Positions 1-7,601 of a stretch of 64,000 nucleotides of DNA are shown here, piece by piece (positions within the stretch are counted from its first letter, which is position 1; every line of letters begins with the position of its first letter). Location of the stretch: positions 60,492 through 124,491 of the IMG/VR virus record IMGVR_UViG_3300036818_000105; one strand, given 5' to 3'. A program made the translations under genes and the position numbers. The notes below the pieces were generated by a model that saw nothing but the letters and a program-made list of their open reading frames with translations, was not told the DNA's origin and made no database searches. This stretch comes from a virus.

Positions 1-207
1 AAGGACCCTGAGGCCGGCGACTTCGTCACGCTGTCCGGCCGGATCGTCAGCGTCAACAGGGGCACGGCGCTGGTAGAGGTCTACCGCTCCGACCCGGTTG
101 GCCTGCGCGTCCCGGTGCAGTGCGGGGCACTGGAGCACGTTGAGCCGGTTGCGGACGCTGACCGTCCCGCCGAGCGCGTGCCGCTAAGTTCCATGGACTG
201 GGAGTAG
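1..207 (+). CDS. 3' end of a hypothetical phage protein (partial)
   Basis: The frame is open from the first base to a TAG at 205-207 and encodes at least 68 residues; the start lies outside the window. The visible part alternates short beta-strand-like segments (DFVTLSGRIVSV, ALVEVYRSD, LRVPVQC) and ends in an acidic tail, which suggests a small beta-barrel domain. The next gene starts 4 bases downstream on the same strand, so they are probably one operon. I do not recognise the family. The location before the ADP-ribosyltransferase gene fits a portal-proximal head gene. Confidence 0.6.
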   Translation, partial: KDPEAGDFVTLSGRIVSVNRGTALVEVYRSDPVGLRVPVQCGALEHVEPVADADRPAERVPLSSMDWE

Positions 208-210
208 CCG

Positions 211-2205
211 ATGACCGTCACTGCCCGGCCTAAGCCCGTGATTGCGGCCCCTGTCGCCCCGCCTCCGGCCCCGCCCCGCCGCCGCGGCATGACCCCGCTG
301 ACCCCGATGCGGGTGCAAACCGCGAAGTCGATGAGCAGGCTCGCCGACCACCTGCAGAAGGACAGCCCGGACCTGCCCGCGCACCAGCACCTGCGCGACG
401 CGGCGAGGACTCTCCGGGCCGGGAACGAGGAGGCGTCGCAGCGGCACCTGCGCGCGGCCATGTTCTCCCTCACCCCGCAGAGCTTGATGCGGAACGGCCA
501 GCACACCGACGACGCGCACCTCGCGGCACGGCAGGCCATGCACGGGCTTCACCGGCATCTCCTGCTGGTGAAGGACATCAGCGATGTCGCGGCGAGGAAC
601 CAGGCGGCTATCCGGCGGGACTCCTACGACGACGACTCCTCCTCCCCGCCCCCCCTGACCTCCCCGGTGCGAGCCGGCCCGAACGCGGGGTACGGTCCCG
701 GTGCGCTGGCGCAGAAGCCGGCCGTCCGGCAGCCACCGGGGAACCAGGCGCTGAACGCCCCGGCGAGGGCGGGAACAGGAAAGCCGGACCCCAACGTTGC
801 CGACCCGGTCGGGCCGCAGCCGAGGGGATCGAAGCAGTTCGCGTACGGGTGGGATGACCTGTCGGCAGTTGTGGAGCTGGCGAGCCGCCCGAAAGTCACT
901 GAGCTGAGCGCCGCTTCCCGTCTCAAGGCACATGACACCGCGTCGGCTACCGCGCACCGGACCGCGTCCGAGCACGCGAAGATGGACGAGGCGCGCAACG
1001 CGCACGGCGAGTTCGCCAAGGTCGGCGTAGCGGACCTCGTGCTGCACCATGACGGCACGGTGGGAAGCAAGAAGACCAAGGCCGCGATCGGCAGCCTGGC
1101 CCATGAGGACGGTAAGTGGGCCGCGACCCACGCTGACGGGACCGTCACTAAGCACGCCACCAAGCAGGCCGCCCTCGCGGCGATAGTCACCCGCCACAAC
1201 AAGGCCGGCAAGGCGGCGGCGATCGCGGCCCCGGGGAAGCCTGCAACGGCCGCCGTCCCTCCTGACTCGCACCCGGCCGGCGATCTCGCCGCGCCGGGCA
1301 AGCCAGCCGCGGCGAAGGCGGGGCCGGCACCGCAGGCACCCGCCCCGGCGGCCGCGAAGGTGCCCATCGTGCACGCGGCCGACCTCACTGTCCACAAGGA
1401 CGGGTCGGTTACCAGCAAGAAAACCGGCGCCCAGGTCGGCGCGATCAGCAAGGCCGGGGCGGGTTACAGCGCCACGCACGCTGACGGCACGGTCACCCAG
1501 CACGCGACGAAGGTCGCTGCCGTCAAGGCCGTCGTGACCAGCCACAACAAGGCGGCCAAGGGCGCGGCAGCCGGGAATGCCGGCGCCTCCTCGCTAAAGC
1601 CGAAGCCGTCAGCCCCGGCAGCGGCGGCAAAGGCCGCCGCCGCGCAGCCGCCGCAGCCGAAGCTGTCCCAGGCGGAGAAGCGGCGGCTCACCGGTATCTG
1701 GTCCGTCTCGTACCGGTACTCAGGCAAGTCGGGCGGGGCAGGCAAGGAAGGCCAGGATTTCACTGACGAACTGCACCGGCTGCTGTCCACGAACAAGCCG
1801 CCGGACGTATGCGGGAAGGGCTGCCAGGAAGCGCACAAGTTCCTGTCCATGGTCGACCAGGATGCCACCGTGCAGCACAAGGAACTGCGGCGCGGCATCA
1901 CGCTGGACGCCGCGGACGCGAAGCGGATGTTCACCCCGGGCAAGACCATGGACATGCCAGCCGCGTCATGGACAACCAAGGCCTCTACCGCAGTGCAGTT
2001 CTCGAAAGGCGACGCGGGGCCGGGAAAAACGAAGGTCATCCTGCACACGGCGCCGCCGGCGAAAGGCCTGGACATAGCCGGCATGTCGAATTACCCGACG
2101 GAAGCCGAAGTGGTCACCGGCGGCCGGTACTCGGTGGACTCGGTGAAGACCGTGAAGGGAGTCATGCACGTGTACGTGACCCAGGGGGACTTCAGTGCTC
2201 ACTAA
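211..2205 (+). CDS. Large head-region protein with C-terminal ADP-ribosyltransferase domain
   Basis: This 664-residue protein has a Pro/Ala-rich N-terminus, a helical region (about 30-130), a low-complexity linker, two copies of a domain of about 62 residues (roughly 271-335 and 388-452; each contains ATHADGTVT), and a C-terminal catalytic domain (about 490-664). The C-terminal domain shows the R-S-E signature of mono-ADP-ribosyltransferases: Arg560/561 in ELRRGI, a Ser-Thr strand near 592-593 (KASTAVQFS), and E631-A-E633 in YPTEAEVV. An ExE pair is typical of arginine-specific enzymes of the VIP2/iota type. Phages are known to carry such enzymes, either injected with DNA or fused to MuF head proteins, and the location between head genes fits this. 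The host target is unknown. Confidence 0.8.
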   Translation: MTVTARPKPVIAAPVAPPPAPPRRRGMTPLTPMRVQTAKSMSRLADHLQKDSPDLPAHQHLRDAARTLRAGNEEASQRHLRAAMFSLTPQSLMRNGQHTDDAHLAARQAMHGLHRHLLLVKDISDVAARNQAAIRRDSYDDDSSSPPPLTSPVRAGPNAGYGPGALAQKPAVRQPPGNQALNAPARAGTGKPDPNVADPVGPQPRGSKQFAYGWDDLSAVVELASRPKVTELSAASRLKAHDTASATAHRTASEHAKMDEARNAHGEFAKVGVADLVLHHDGTVGSKKTKAAIGSLAHEDGKWAATHADGTVTKHATKQAALAAIVTRHNKAGKAAAIAAPGKPATAAVPPDSHPAGDLAAPGKPAAAKAGPAPQAPAPAAAKVPIVHAADLTVHKDGSVTSKKTGAQVGAISKAGAGYSATHADGTVTQHATKVAAVKAVVTSHNKAAKGAAAGNAGASSLKPKPSAPAAAAKAAAAQPPQPKLSQAEKRRLTGIWSVSYRYSGKSGGAGKEGQDFTDELHRLLSTNKPPDVCGKGCQEAHKFLSMVDQDATVQHKELRRGITLDAADAKRMFTPGKTMDMPAASWTTKASTAVQFSKGDAGPGKTKVILHTAPPAKGLDIAGMSNYPTEAEVVTGGRYSVDSVKTVKGVMHVYVTQGDFSAH

Positions 2206-3715
2206 ATCAGGACTGCCCGGCTGGTTCCCGGAGGACTTCAAGACCGACCCGGCACTGCTGGCGGCGTTCGAGGACGACGCAGAGTGGCACGCGACGGGCA
2301 GGAAGCAGGACGGCCACGCGCATGCCCGCACCTGGGATGAGCTCGCCGCCGTCATCGAGCTGTCGGCCAGGACGGCCGCACTTGAGGTGACCCCGGCCCC
2401 GTACGGCAAGCCAGGCGGCAAGGGCCTGTATGACGTGAAGGGGCTCAGTCACACCCCTTACTTCGAGCAGGTCGTCAAGGCGCTGCGCGGGCGCGGCATG
2501 GACAAGGGCAAGGCCTCAGCGGTCGCGTACGGGGCGCTGCGGAAGTGGGCGGCGGGCGGCGGCAAGGTCCATCCCGAAGTCCGCGCTGCGGCCACCGCCG
2601 CACTGGCCGGGGAGAAGGCGATCGGCGCGTCCGCTAAGGCGGTCCACGGGCACGCCAACCGGCCGCGCCGTGTCATTGACCTCGACTGGGCGGCGTGGGA
2701 CGCCGGCCACGGCGAGGCGTCGGTTAAAGCCCACGACACGGCCAGCGCCACGGCGAGCAGGGACGCGAAGGCGAAGATGGCGGCGGACCACCTCCACGCG
2801 GCAGCGGACCAGGCGGACCGGAAGTTCCCGTCCGCCAGCGCGGGCAGCGACATCCACGCGGCCGCCGACTCGTTCTCCGCCGGCGACGCGCAGGGGGCGC
2901 ACCAGCACCTCGCCGACGCCCGCTCGAAGCTGAGGGGCGCGAGCGAGGCCAAGGGAAAGGTCCCCGGCCGCGATCCCGTCGCCAATGACTTCAGCGGCCT
3001 CGACAGCACCCTGAAGCAGGGCCAGGGCCAGGCGCAGATGATGGCCCAGCAGCAGGATGACGACGCGAAGGCGGCAGCGAAGATGGCGAAGAAGGCGGCG
3101 AGGGCGCAGAACCACGCGGTGACGTGGGCTGACGTGGCGAGGGTGGTCGAGCTGGCCGCTAACCCGGCCCAGCCCAGGGTTGCCTCCGGGAGCACAGGGG
3201 CGGGGCAGTTCACGTCCGGGGCCAGCACCGCCCCGGCGGCCGCGCCGCCCCCGGCCGGCGGGAAGAGCGTCGCCAGCCAGACGGCCAGCGCCACCGCCAA
3301 GGCGACGATCGCCAAGAAGGCGCAGCAGAAGGCGGCGCTGATGAAGACGGCGGCGCAGGCCCGTGCTAAGGCCGACGCCCTCGAAGCGCAGATGCACACG
3401 CTGAAGCAGGAACTGGCGAGCGCGTCCGGGGCGACGTCCAGCGGCCAGTCCGGCAGCACCACGTCCGCCGGCAGTTCCACGACCAGTTCCGGCGCCTCCA
3501 CCACGGCGAGCACCGCCCCTGCCACGGCCAGTACGGCGGCGGCGACTCCTGCGGCGAGCACGACGGCTGCCGCCCCGGCAGCCAGCACGAGCACCCCGGC
3601 GCTGACGACAGCCCAGACCGCGCAGATCACCGCCCAGATCGGCCAGCTCACCACGCAGATCCAGGCGTACCAGAAGGTGATCCAGCAGGCGACTGCGCAA
3701 GCGGCGAAGCTGTAG
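2195..3715 (+). CDS. Hypothetical head-region protein, Ala/Thr-rich C-terminus
   Basis: The GTG start at 2195 overlaps the preceding gene by 11 bases and follows a GGGGGA ribosome binding site. The 506-residue protein has an N-terminal globular part (HTPYFEQVVKAL, ALRKWAAGGGKVHPEVR; I have seen this pattern in other actinobacterial prophage proteins but cannot name it), a helical middle and a long Ala/Ser/Thr linker (about 410-470) ending in a Gln-rich helix. It shares KAHDTASAT and a short W-D-E-L-x-x-V-I-E-L motif with the ADP-ribosyltransferase protein, which suggests common handling during head assembly. No enzyme motif is visible. Confidence 0.75.
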   Translation: MLTKSGLPGWFPEDFKTDPALLAAFEDDAEWHATGRKQDGHAHARTWDELAAVIELSARTAALEVTPAPYGKPGGKGLYDVKGLSHTPYFEQVVKALRGRGMDKGKASAVAYGALRKWAAGGGKVHPEVRAAATAALAGEKAIGASAKAVHGHANRPRRVIDLDWAAWDAGHGEASVKAHDTASATASRDAKAKMAADHLHAAADQADRKFPSASAGSDIHAAADSFSAGDAQGAHQHLADARSKLRGASEAKGKVPGRDPVANDFSGLDSTLKQGQGQAQMMAQQQDDDAKAAAKMAKKAARAQNHAVTWADVARVVELAANPAQPRVASGSTGAGQFTSGASTAPAAAPPPAGGKSVASQTASATAKATIAKKAQQKAALMKTAAQARAKADALEAQMHTLKQELASASGATSSGQSGSTTSAGSSTTSSGASTTASTAPATASTAAATPAASTTAAAPAASTSTPALTTAQTAQITAQIGQLTTQIQAYQKVIQQATAQAAKL

Positions 3716-3736
3716 CGACACCGATATGCTCGGGTA

Positions 3737-3955
3737 ATGGCCGGCATCGAGGCGAACAGCGACGAGCGCTACCCGTACGTCTGGGTCAAGTTCCGGGATG
3801 ACCCCGCCGCCCCGTACTCGTCTATGTTCGGTGACGGCAGGACGTTCAAGCCGAACGTGGAGCTGACCGCTGAGGAAGAGTCGGACCTGAAGGACTTGCG
3901 CGACCGCTGGGAAGCGTGGCAGGGCAGGCTCCGGGTGATGCTGGGAGAAGACTGA
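3737..3955 (+). CDS. Small hypothetical protein
   Basis: A 72-residue acidic protein starting at ATG 3737. It has a strand-rich first half (YPYVWVKFRDD) and a charged helical C-terminus (EEESDLKDLRDRWEAW). Its TGA overlaps the ATG of the next gene, so the two are translationally coupled. Family not recognised. Confidence 0.65.
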   Translation: MAGIEANSDERYPYVWVKFRDDPAAPYSSMFGDGRTFKPNVELTAEEESDLKDLRDRWEAWQGRLRVMLGED

Positions 3956-4575
3956 TGATGAGCGGCGAGGACAAGGTCCGGGAGGCCAGGCTCCGGCGCG
4001 TTGCCGACCGAAGGGGCCTGCGGCTAGTCAGGTCCCGCCGCCGCGACCCCGGCGCGCTCACCTACGGGCGCTACTTCGTGCAGGCGCAAGACGGGCGCGT
4101 TCCGGACGGCTACCAGACCGTCCGGGGCTTCACCCTCGACGAGGCAGAGGAACGGCTGGCGATGGCCGTCACGGCCGGCGAGATCGAACGGCGAGGCGAG
4201 TACGCGCCAGAGCGCCCGTTCCCGCCCGAGAGCACGGGCGGCGGCCGACAGCGCGGCTACGGCTACGGCTACTCCGCTGCCCGCAAGGCCGGGGAACTGG
4301 ACCCCGAGTGGGTGATGGCGGGCGTTGACGTCCCGGCCGGGAAGCGGCTGTACGCGAGCAGGGAGCTGAAGGGCTCGGCGTTCGCGGTGGCCGTGGACGA
4401 GAACTGGAACGGCGACGGCTGGCACCTCACTACGACCATGTGCCGGATGCTGGTGGTCACCAAGCCCACCTACGCGGAGTGCCTGGCTGAGCTGATGACG
4501 ATCTGGCAGAACTGGGACAACGCGGGCCGGGAACTGCCCGCCGCGAGCTCGGGTAACGGAAGGGCGCTGTCGTGA
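3955..4575 (+). CDS. Hypothetical protein with basic N-terminal domain
   Basis: I place the start at ATG 3955, which overlaps the upstream stop and follows GGGAGAAG; an upstream in-frame ATG at 3916 lies inside the previous gene. The 206-residue product begins with a very basic helical segment (about 4-35) followed by a strand pattern (TYGRYFV) of a kind common in small actinobacterial proteins of unknown role. A Gly/Tyr-rich linker leads to a second domain ending in WQNWDNAGREL. No function can be assigned. Confidence 0.65.
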   Translation: MMSGEDKVREARLRRVADRRGLRLVRSRRRDPGALTYGRYFVQAQDGRVPDGYQTVRGFTLDEAEERLAMAVTAGEIERRGEYAPERPFPPESTGGGRQRGYGYGYSAARKAGELDPEWVMAGVDVPAGKRLYASRELKGSAFAVAVDENWNGDGWHLTTTMCRMLVVTKPTYAECLAELMTIWQNWDNAGRELPAASSGNGRALS

Positions 4576-4718
4576 CCTTGCACATGGCACCCGTCAAGCG
4601 GTCCCGGCTGCCCAGGTGGATCGGCCGCCTCATCGCCCGCTGGCAGCTGCGCAACTGGCACTACACCGGCGTTGTGGAGGACGACCCGTACGAGAATGAC
4701 GGGGAAGGCGACGGATGA
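4572..4718 (+). CDS. Very small hypothetical protein (48 aa)
   Basis: A GTG at 4572 overlaps the upstream stop (GTGA), and the TGA at 4716-4718 overlaps the next ATG (ATGA). This double coupling is the main evidence for the gene. ATG 4584 is an alternative start giving 44 residues. The product has a basic, Trp-rich first half (RWIGRLIARWQLRNW), which could be an amphipathic helix, and an acidic tail. Function unknown. Confidence 0.5.
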   Translation: MTLHMAPVKRSRLPRWIGRLIARWQLRNWHYTGVVEDDPYENDGEGDG

Positions 4719-5470
4719 CGATCACAGAGCAGGTGCTTGACCTCGCCGAACCGGCGGATGACGCTGGCGATTCCAGCGGCGCGGACCTGGCGTCGGCAAC
4801 AGTCAGCCCGGCGGCGATGAAGTCGCCCGGCCTTCCCGTCCCGGACGACCCGGCGGCGATCTCCATCTTCACCGCGCACCGGGTTGACGAGGTGCTCCAC
4901 AAGCTCTCTCACGCCGCCGAGCGGATGAAGGCTTCCCGCTCCGCTTCCGGGGACCTGCGGAAGTACCACGCCTCCCTCCTCGCCGGGCACCTGCAGTCAG
5001 CCCTGAAGGCCGGGCATGACCTGGTGGCGAACATCCGCGAGCACTACCCGGACGAGGCTAAGGAACTGGACGCGGTCGGGGAGTCGGTAGGTCTGGCGAA
5101 GGCGGTCAGTTCCGAAGCTAAGGCGGCCACGACCGCGCACCTCCTCGAGACGACGCTGCACGAGCTGACTCACGGCGCCCGGCACGCCCTGCAGATGACG
5201 GAGGACACGCCGGAGGACGAGCAGGAGTTCAACGCCGACCACGCGGAGAAGCACCTCGGCGGGGCGGTGGAGCACGCGGGGAAGCTTGAGGAGCACTTCA
5301 AGGACAATTACCCGGACGTGGCGGGGTGGCTGAACGGGCTCACCGAGGTCACCGAGGACGCTGAGGAGAGCGACGGGGACGCCGAGCACGCCCGGTACAG
5401 CAAGGCCGGCGGCGGGACGATCGCGGCGCAGCTGGCGAACGCGGGGACGATCGGCGGGCAGCTGCTCTAG
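4715..5470 (+). CDS. Hypothetical helical protein
   Basis: A 251-residue acidic protein starting at ATG 4715 inside the previous stop. After a Pro-rich N-terminus (QVLDLAEPADD) it is almost wholly helical, with repeated His and Glu positions (HLLETTLHELTHGARHALQM, HAEKHLGGAVEHAGKLEEHF) that suggest a duplicated helical hairpin. HELTH resembles a zinc-protease HExxH motif but lacks the second His. It is the last gene before the Y RNA region. Function unknown. Confidence 0.7.
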   Translation: MTITEQVLDLAEPADDAGDSSGADLASATVSPAAMKSPGLPVPDDPAAISIFTAHRVDEVLHKLSHAAERMKASRSASGDLRKYHASLLAGHLQSALKAGHDLVANIREHYPDEAKELDAVGESVGLAKAVSSEAKAATTAHLLETTLHELTHGARHALQMTEDTPEDEQEFNADHAEKHLGGAVEHAGKLEEHFKDNYPDVAGWLNGLTEVTEDAEESDGDAEHARYSKAGGGTIAAQLANAGTIGGQLL

Positions 5471-5509
5471 CTGCCCGCATTTCGGGTGGCCCCGACCCGC
5501 ATGCTCCGG

Positions 5510-5515
5510 TATCGT
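5510..5515 (+). promoter_or_regulatory. Possible -10 box for the Y RNA / Ro60 unit
   Basis: TATCGT fits the actinobacterial TANNNT -10 pattern and would start transcription near 5521, just before the first Y-RNA-like stem. No convincing -35 box is seen. The call rests mainly on position. Confidence 0.25.
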
Positions 5516-5520
5516 CTGGG

Positions 5521-5610
5521 GCAGCACCTCTCCCGAAGTGCTGGCGCCGGTTCCTTCTCTTGCGTTGAAAACGACCCGCCGCCGATCCGTTGTCGGGAGG
5601 GATCAACTTC
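5521..5610 (+). ncRNA. Minimal Y-RNA-like structure without tRNA-like module
   Basis: A 9-bp terminal stem pairs 5528-5536 with 5593-5601. The 5' strand carries CCCGAAGTGC, which resembles the UCCGAAGGU strand of the Ro60 site in vertebrate Y RNAs and recurs in the next RNA. The 3' strand carries CCGATCCGTTGTCGGG, parallel to CCGACTCGTTATCGGG in the second RNA. An inner pairing (TGGCG 5542-5546 with CGCCG 5577-5581) and a small apical hairpin (CGTT-GAA-AACG) complete it. It could instead be a degenerate duplicate of the second RNA. The transcript ends are estimates. Confidence 0.5.
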
Positions 5611-5774
5611 ATGACGGCGTGCCCGAAGTGCAGGCACCGGCTACTTCTTGGGAACTGAGAGTTGCGGGTTCAAATCCCGTCCGGACGGCCATGCCGCCCG
5701 GTGGCGCAACCTGGTAGCGCATCAGTACGAAAATGCCGGCACCGACTCGTTATCGGGCACGCCAGTCGTGAAGT
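5606..5774 (+). ncRNA. YrlA-like Y RNA with circularly permuted tRNA-like module
   Basis: A 21-bp terminal stem pairs 5606-5626 with 5753-5774 (bulged A5764, one G-U pair). It leads to the candidate Ro60 site (GCCCGAAGTGC on the 5' strand, CGACTCGTTATCGGGC on the 3' strand) and an inner duplex (TGCAGGCA with TGCCGGCA, one mismatch). Beyond these is a complete tRNA shape in permuted order: 'anticodon' stem 5654-5658/5722-5726, 5-nt variable loop, T-arm 5664-5680 with loop TTCAAAT, acceptor-like stem 5681-5689/5693-5701 closed by a 3-nt loop, TG, then D-arm 5704-5720 with GG in its loop. Known YrlA RNAs bind Ro60 orthologues and mimic tRNA at the distal end. The Ro60 gene begins 31 bases downstream. 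Confidence 0.85.
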
Positions 5775-5783
5775 CAGGCCCTC

Positions 5784-5799
5784 CCCCTCACGTGAGGGG
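5784..5799 (+). promoter_or_regulatory. Palindrome covering the Ro60 ribosome binding site
   Basis: CCCCTCACGTGAGGGG is a perfect 16-base palindrome. As RNA it can form CCCCTC/GAGGGG with a 4-nt loop and would pair away the GAGGGG that serves as ribosome binding site for the ATG at 5805. This suggests translational control of Ro60, but it could also be a protein-binding site or the 3' hairpin of the Y transcript. Confidence 0.45.
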
Positions 5800-5804
5800 T
5801 TGAG

Positions 5805-7469
5805 ATGAGCAAGAACAACCGGGGAACCGTCCTCGCGGCCGTATCTAGCCCGGTCGCCAGCGAGGCTCGCCCGTCAGCGTCTACCGCTCTCGGCGCGCCG
5901 GGGTACGCCCGCGACGTGCAGTCAGAGCTGTTCCTTCTCGCCGCGTGCAACCTGCCCGGCGAGAAGGCGTTCCACGAGGGCACCGACGAGCGGGTGAAGC
6001 GGTTCCGTGACCTGGTGCGCGAGGCCTCGGCGGTCAGCCCGGACTGGACCGCCGCCCTGCTCCCGTACCTGCGCGGCCCCGGTAACCTGCGGCTCGCGCC
6101 CGTGGAGGCGGCGGCCGAGTACGCGTGGGCGCGGCGGGACGAGGCGGGAACGGGCCGCGAGGTCAGTAACCCGCCCAAGGCAACCGTCCGGCAGGTTGTC
6201 AACTCAGTGCTTCAGCGCGCCGACGAGCCCGGCGAGATCATCGCCTACTGGCTGGCCCGCTACGGCCGGAAGATGCCGATCGGCTTCAAGCGCGGTGTCG
6301 CCGACGCGGTACTGCGCCTCTACACCGAATGGTCGCTCCTGAAGTACGACACCCGCGAGGCCGCGGTGCGCTTCGGTGACGTGATCGAGCTGGTGCAGCC
6401 GCGGTACGTCAGCAAGGAGTACGGGACCTGGCGGGACGCCCTCTACAAGCACGCGATCGAGCGGCGCCACAACCGGGACAACCCGATCCCTGAGCCGCTG
6501 GCGATGATCCGGGCGAACGCGGCGCTGAACGCGGCGGCGGCCACCGACCCGAGGGTGCTGCTCGACACGGAGCGGCTGCTGGCCGCTGGGATGACGTGGC
6601 AGAACGCGCTGTCCATGGCGGGCGACAAGGTCGACAAGGGCAAGCTGTGGTCAGCCCTGGCCCCGATCATGGGCTACGACGCGCTGCGGAAGAACCTCCG
6701 CAACTTCGACCAGTCCGGCATGCCGGACGAGGTGGCCGAGGCGGTCGCGGCGCGGCTGTGCGACCCGGAGCAGGTGGCGAAGTCGCGCCTCTTCCCGTTC
6801 CGGTTCCTGTCCGCCTACCGCGCGGCCCCCTCGCTGCGGTGGGCGTACCCGCTGGAGAAGGCATTGAACGCGTCACTGTCGAACGTCCCCGCACTCAAGG
6901 GGCGGACGCTCGTGCTCGTGGACCGCTCGCCGTCGATGTGGGACCAGAAGTTCAGCGAGCACTCCGACATGCCGTGGGCGGACGCCGCGGCCTTGTTCGG
7001 CGCGGCGATCGCGCTGCGGGCCGAGCAGGCGGACCTCGTGGAGTTCTGGGGGATGTCGCGGCCGGTGCCGTTCCAGGCGGCCGACTCGGTGCTGAAGCTC
7101 ACGGAGCGGTTCAGCTTCCAGCCCGCGCCGGGCGGGACCGACATCCCCTCGGCGGTCGTCGCCCACCTGCGGCCCGATCACGCGCGGGTGGTCATCGTCA
7201 CCGACGAGCAGACGCAGGCCGGCTACCTGCCGTCGAACATGCGCTACCAGGGCGGCAGGCCCCCGATGCTGATTGACGACCTGGTGCCGAAGTCCAAGCC
7301 GCTCTACATGTGGAACTTCGGCGGTTACAAGCACGGCGCGGCGCCGTCCGGGACGGGAAACCGGGTCACGCTCGGCGGCTTGTCGGACTCCGCCTTCCGC
7401 CTTATCCCCATGCTTGAGGCGGGACGTGAATGCGACTGGAACGCCCTCTTCGGCGTCACTGCGGACTAA
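5805..7469 (+). CDS. rsr: Ro60-family TROVE/vWA RNA-binding protein (Rsr)
   Basis: Ro60 proteins are ring-shaped RNA chaperones that bind Y RNAs and misfolded or structured RNAs and, in bacteria, can tether nucleases such as PNPase. This 554-residue product has the usual length and order: a helical-repeat TROVE domain (about 35-360, with PDWTAALLPYLR, KMPIGFKRGVADAV and LWSALAPIMGYDALRKNLRNF) and a C-terminal vWA domain (about 365-550). The metal-site (MIDAS) residues are visible: DRSPS near 375, the Thr of PGGTDI near 445, and the Asp of VTDEQ near 466. It lies directly downstream of two Y-RNA-like structures, the arrangement seen in bacterial rsr loci, and is closed by a strong terminator. 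The gene looks intact. The role in a phage is inference: RNA control during infection or lysogeny. Confidence 0.93.
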   Translation: MSKNNRGTVLAAVSSPVASEARPSASTALGAPGYARDVQSELFLLAACNLPGEKAFHEGTDERVKRFRDLVREASAVSPDWTAALLPYLRGPGNLRLAPVEAAAEYAWARRDEAGTGREVSNPPKATVRQVVNSVLQRADEPGEIIAYWLARYGRKMPIGFKRGVADAVLRLYTEWSLLKYDTREAAVRFGDVIELVQPRYVSKEYGTWRDALYKHAIERRHNRDNPIPEPLAMIRANAALNAAAATDPRVLLDTERLLAAGMTWQNALSMAGDKVDKGKLWSALAPIMGYDALRKNLRNFDQSGMPDEVAEAVAARLCDPEQVAKSRLFPFRFLSAYRAAPSLRWAYPLEKALNASLSNVPALKGRTLVLVDRSPSMWDQKFSEHSDMPWADAAALFGAAIALRAEQADLVEFWGMSRPVPFQAADSVLKLTERFSFQPAPGGTDIPSAVVAHLRPDHARVVIVTDEQTQAGYLPSNMRYQGGRPPMLIDDLVPKSKPLYMWNFGGYKHGAAPSGTGNRVTLGGLSDSAFRLIPMLEAGRECDWNALFGVTAD

Positions 7470-7491
7470 AGGGCCCGCGCGCAAGAAGGGC

Positions 7492-7546
7492 AAGCCCCGG
7501 ATGCCCGGCCCCGTAAGAGGGCCGGGCATCCGGGGCTTTTGCTTTT
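7492..7546 (+). terminator. Strong intrinsic terminator after the Ro60 gene
   Basis: AAGCCCCGGATGCCCGGCCC pairs perfectly with its complement ending near 7538 across a short loop, a stem of about 20 bp, followed by TTTTGCTTTT. It closes the Ro60/Y RNA unit and separates it from the head operon, which has its own promoter. Confidence 0.9.
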
Positions 7547-7601
7547 GAGCGGGGACCGGCACGGCAGGGGCTGCGTGTGCCGGACCCCGCCAGAAATCCT
7601 A

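Noticed and set aside
2458-3747. 429-codon minus-strand frame opposite the protein at 2195
   Set aside because: An antisense shadow of an Ala-rich gene, with hydrophobic low-complexity content and no coupling to other genes.
5158-5175. HELTH as a zinc protease site in the protein at 4715
   Set aside because: The protein is a simple helical repeat without the rest of a metalloprotease domain; the motif is probably chance.
5513-5691. Ordinary tRNA with acceptor CGTCTGG/CCGGACG, T-arm and encoded CCA
   Set aside because: The acceptor pairing and CCA are present, but the 150-base interior has no D-arm or anticodon arm. The permuted fold 5654-5726 with a 21-bp outer stem explains far more bases.
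5693-5763. Second ordinary tRNA starting with the D-arm at 5704
   Set aside because: There is a perfect D-arm but no anticodon loop or T-arm downstream; the matching T-arm lies upstream, which fits only the permuted structure.
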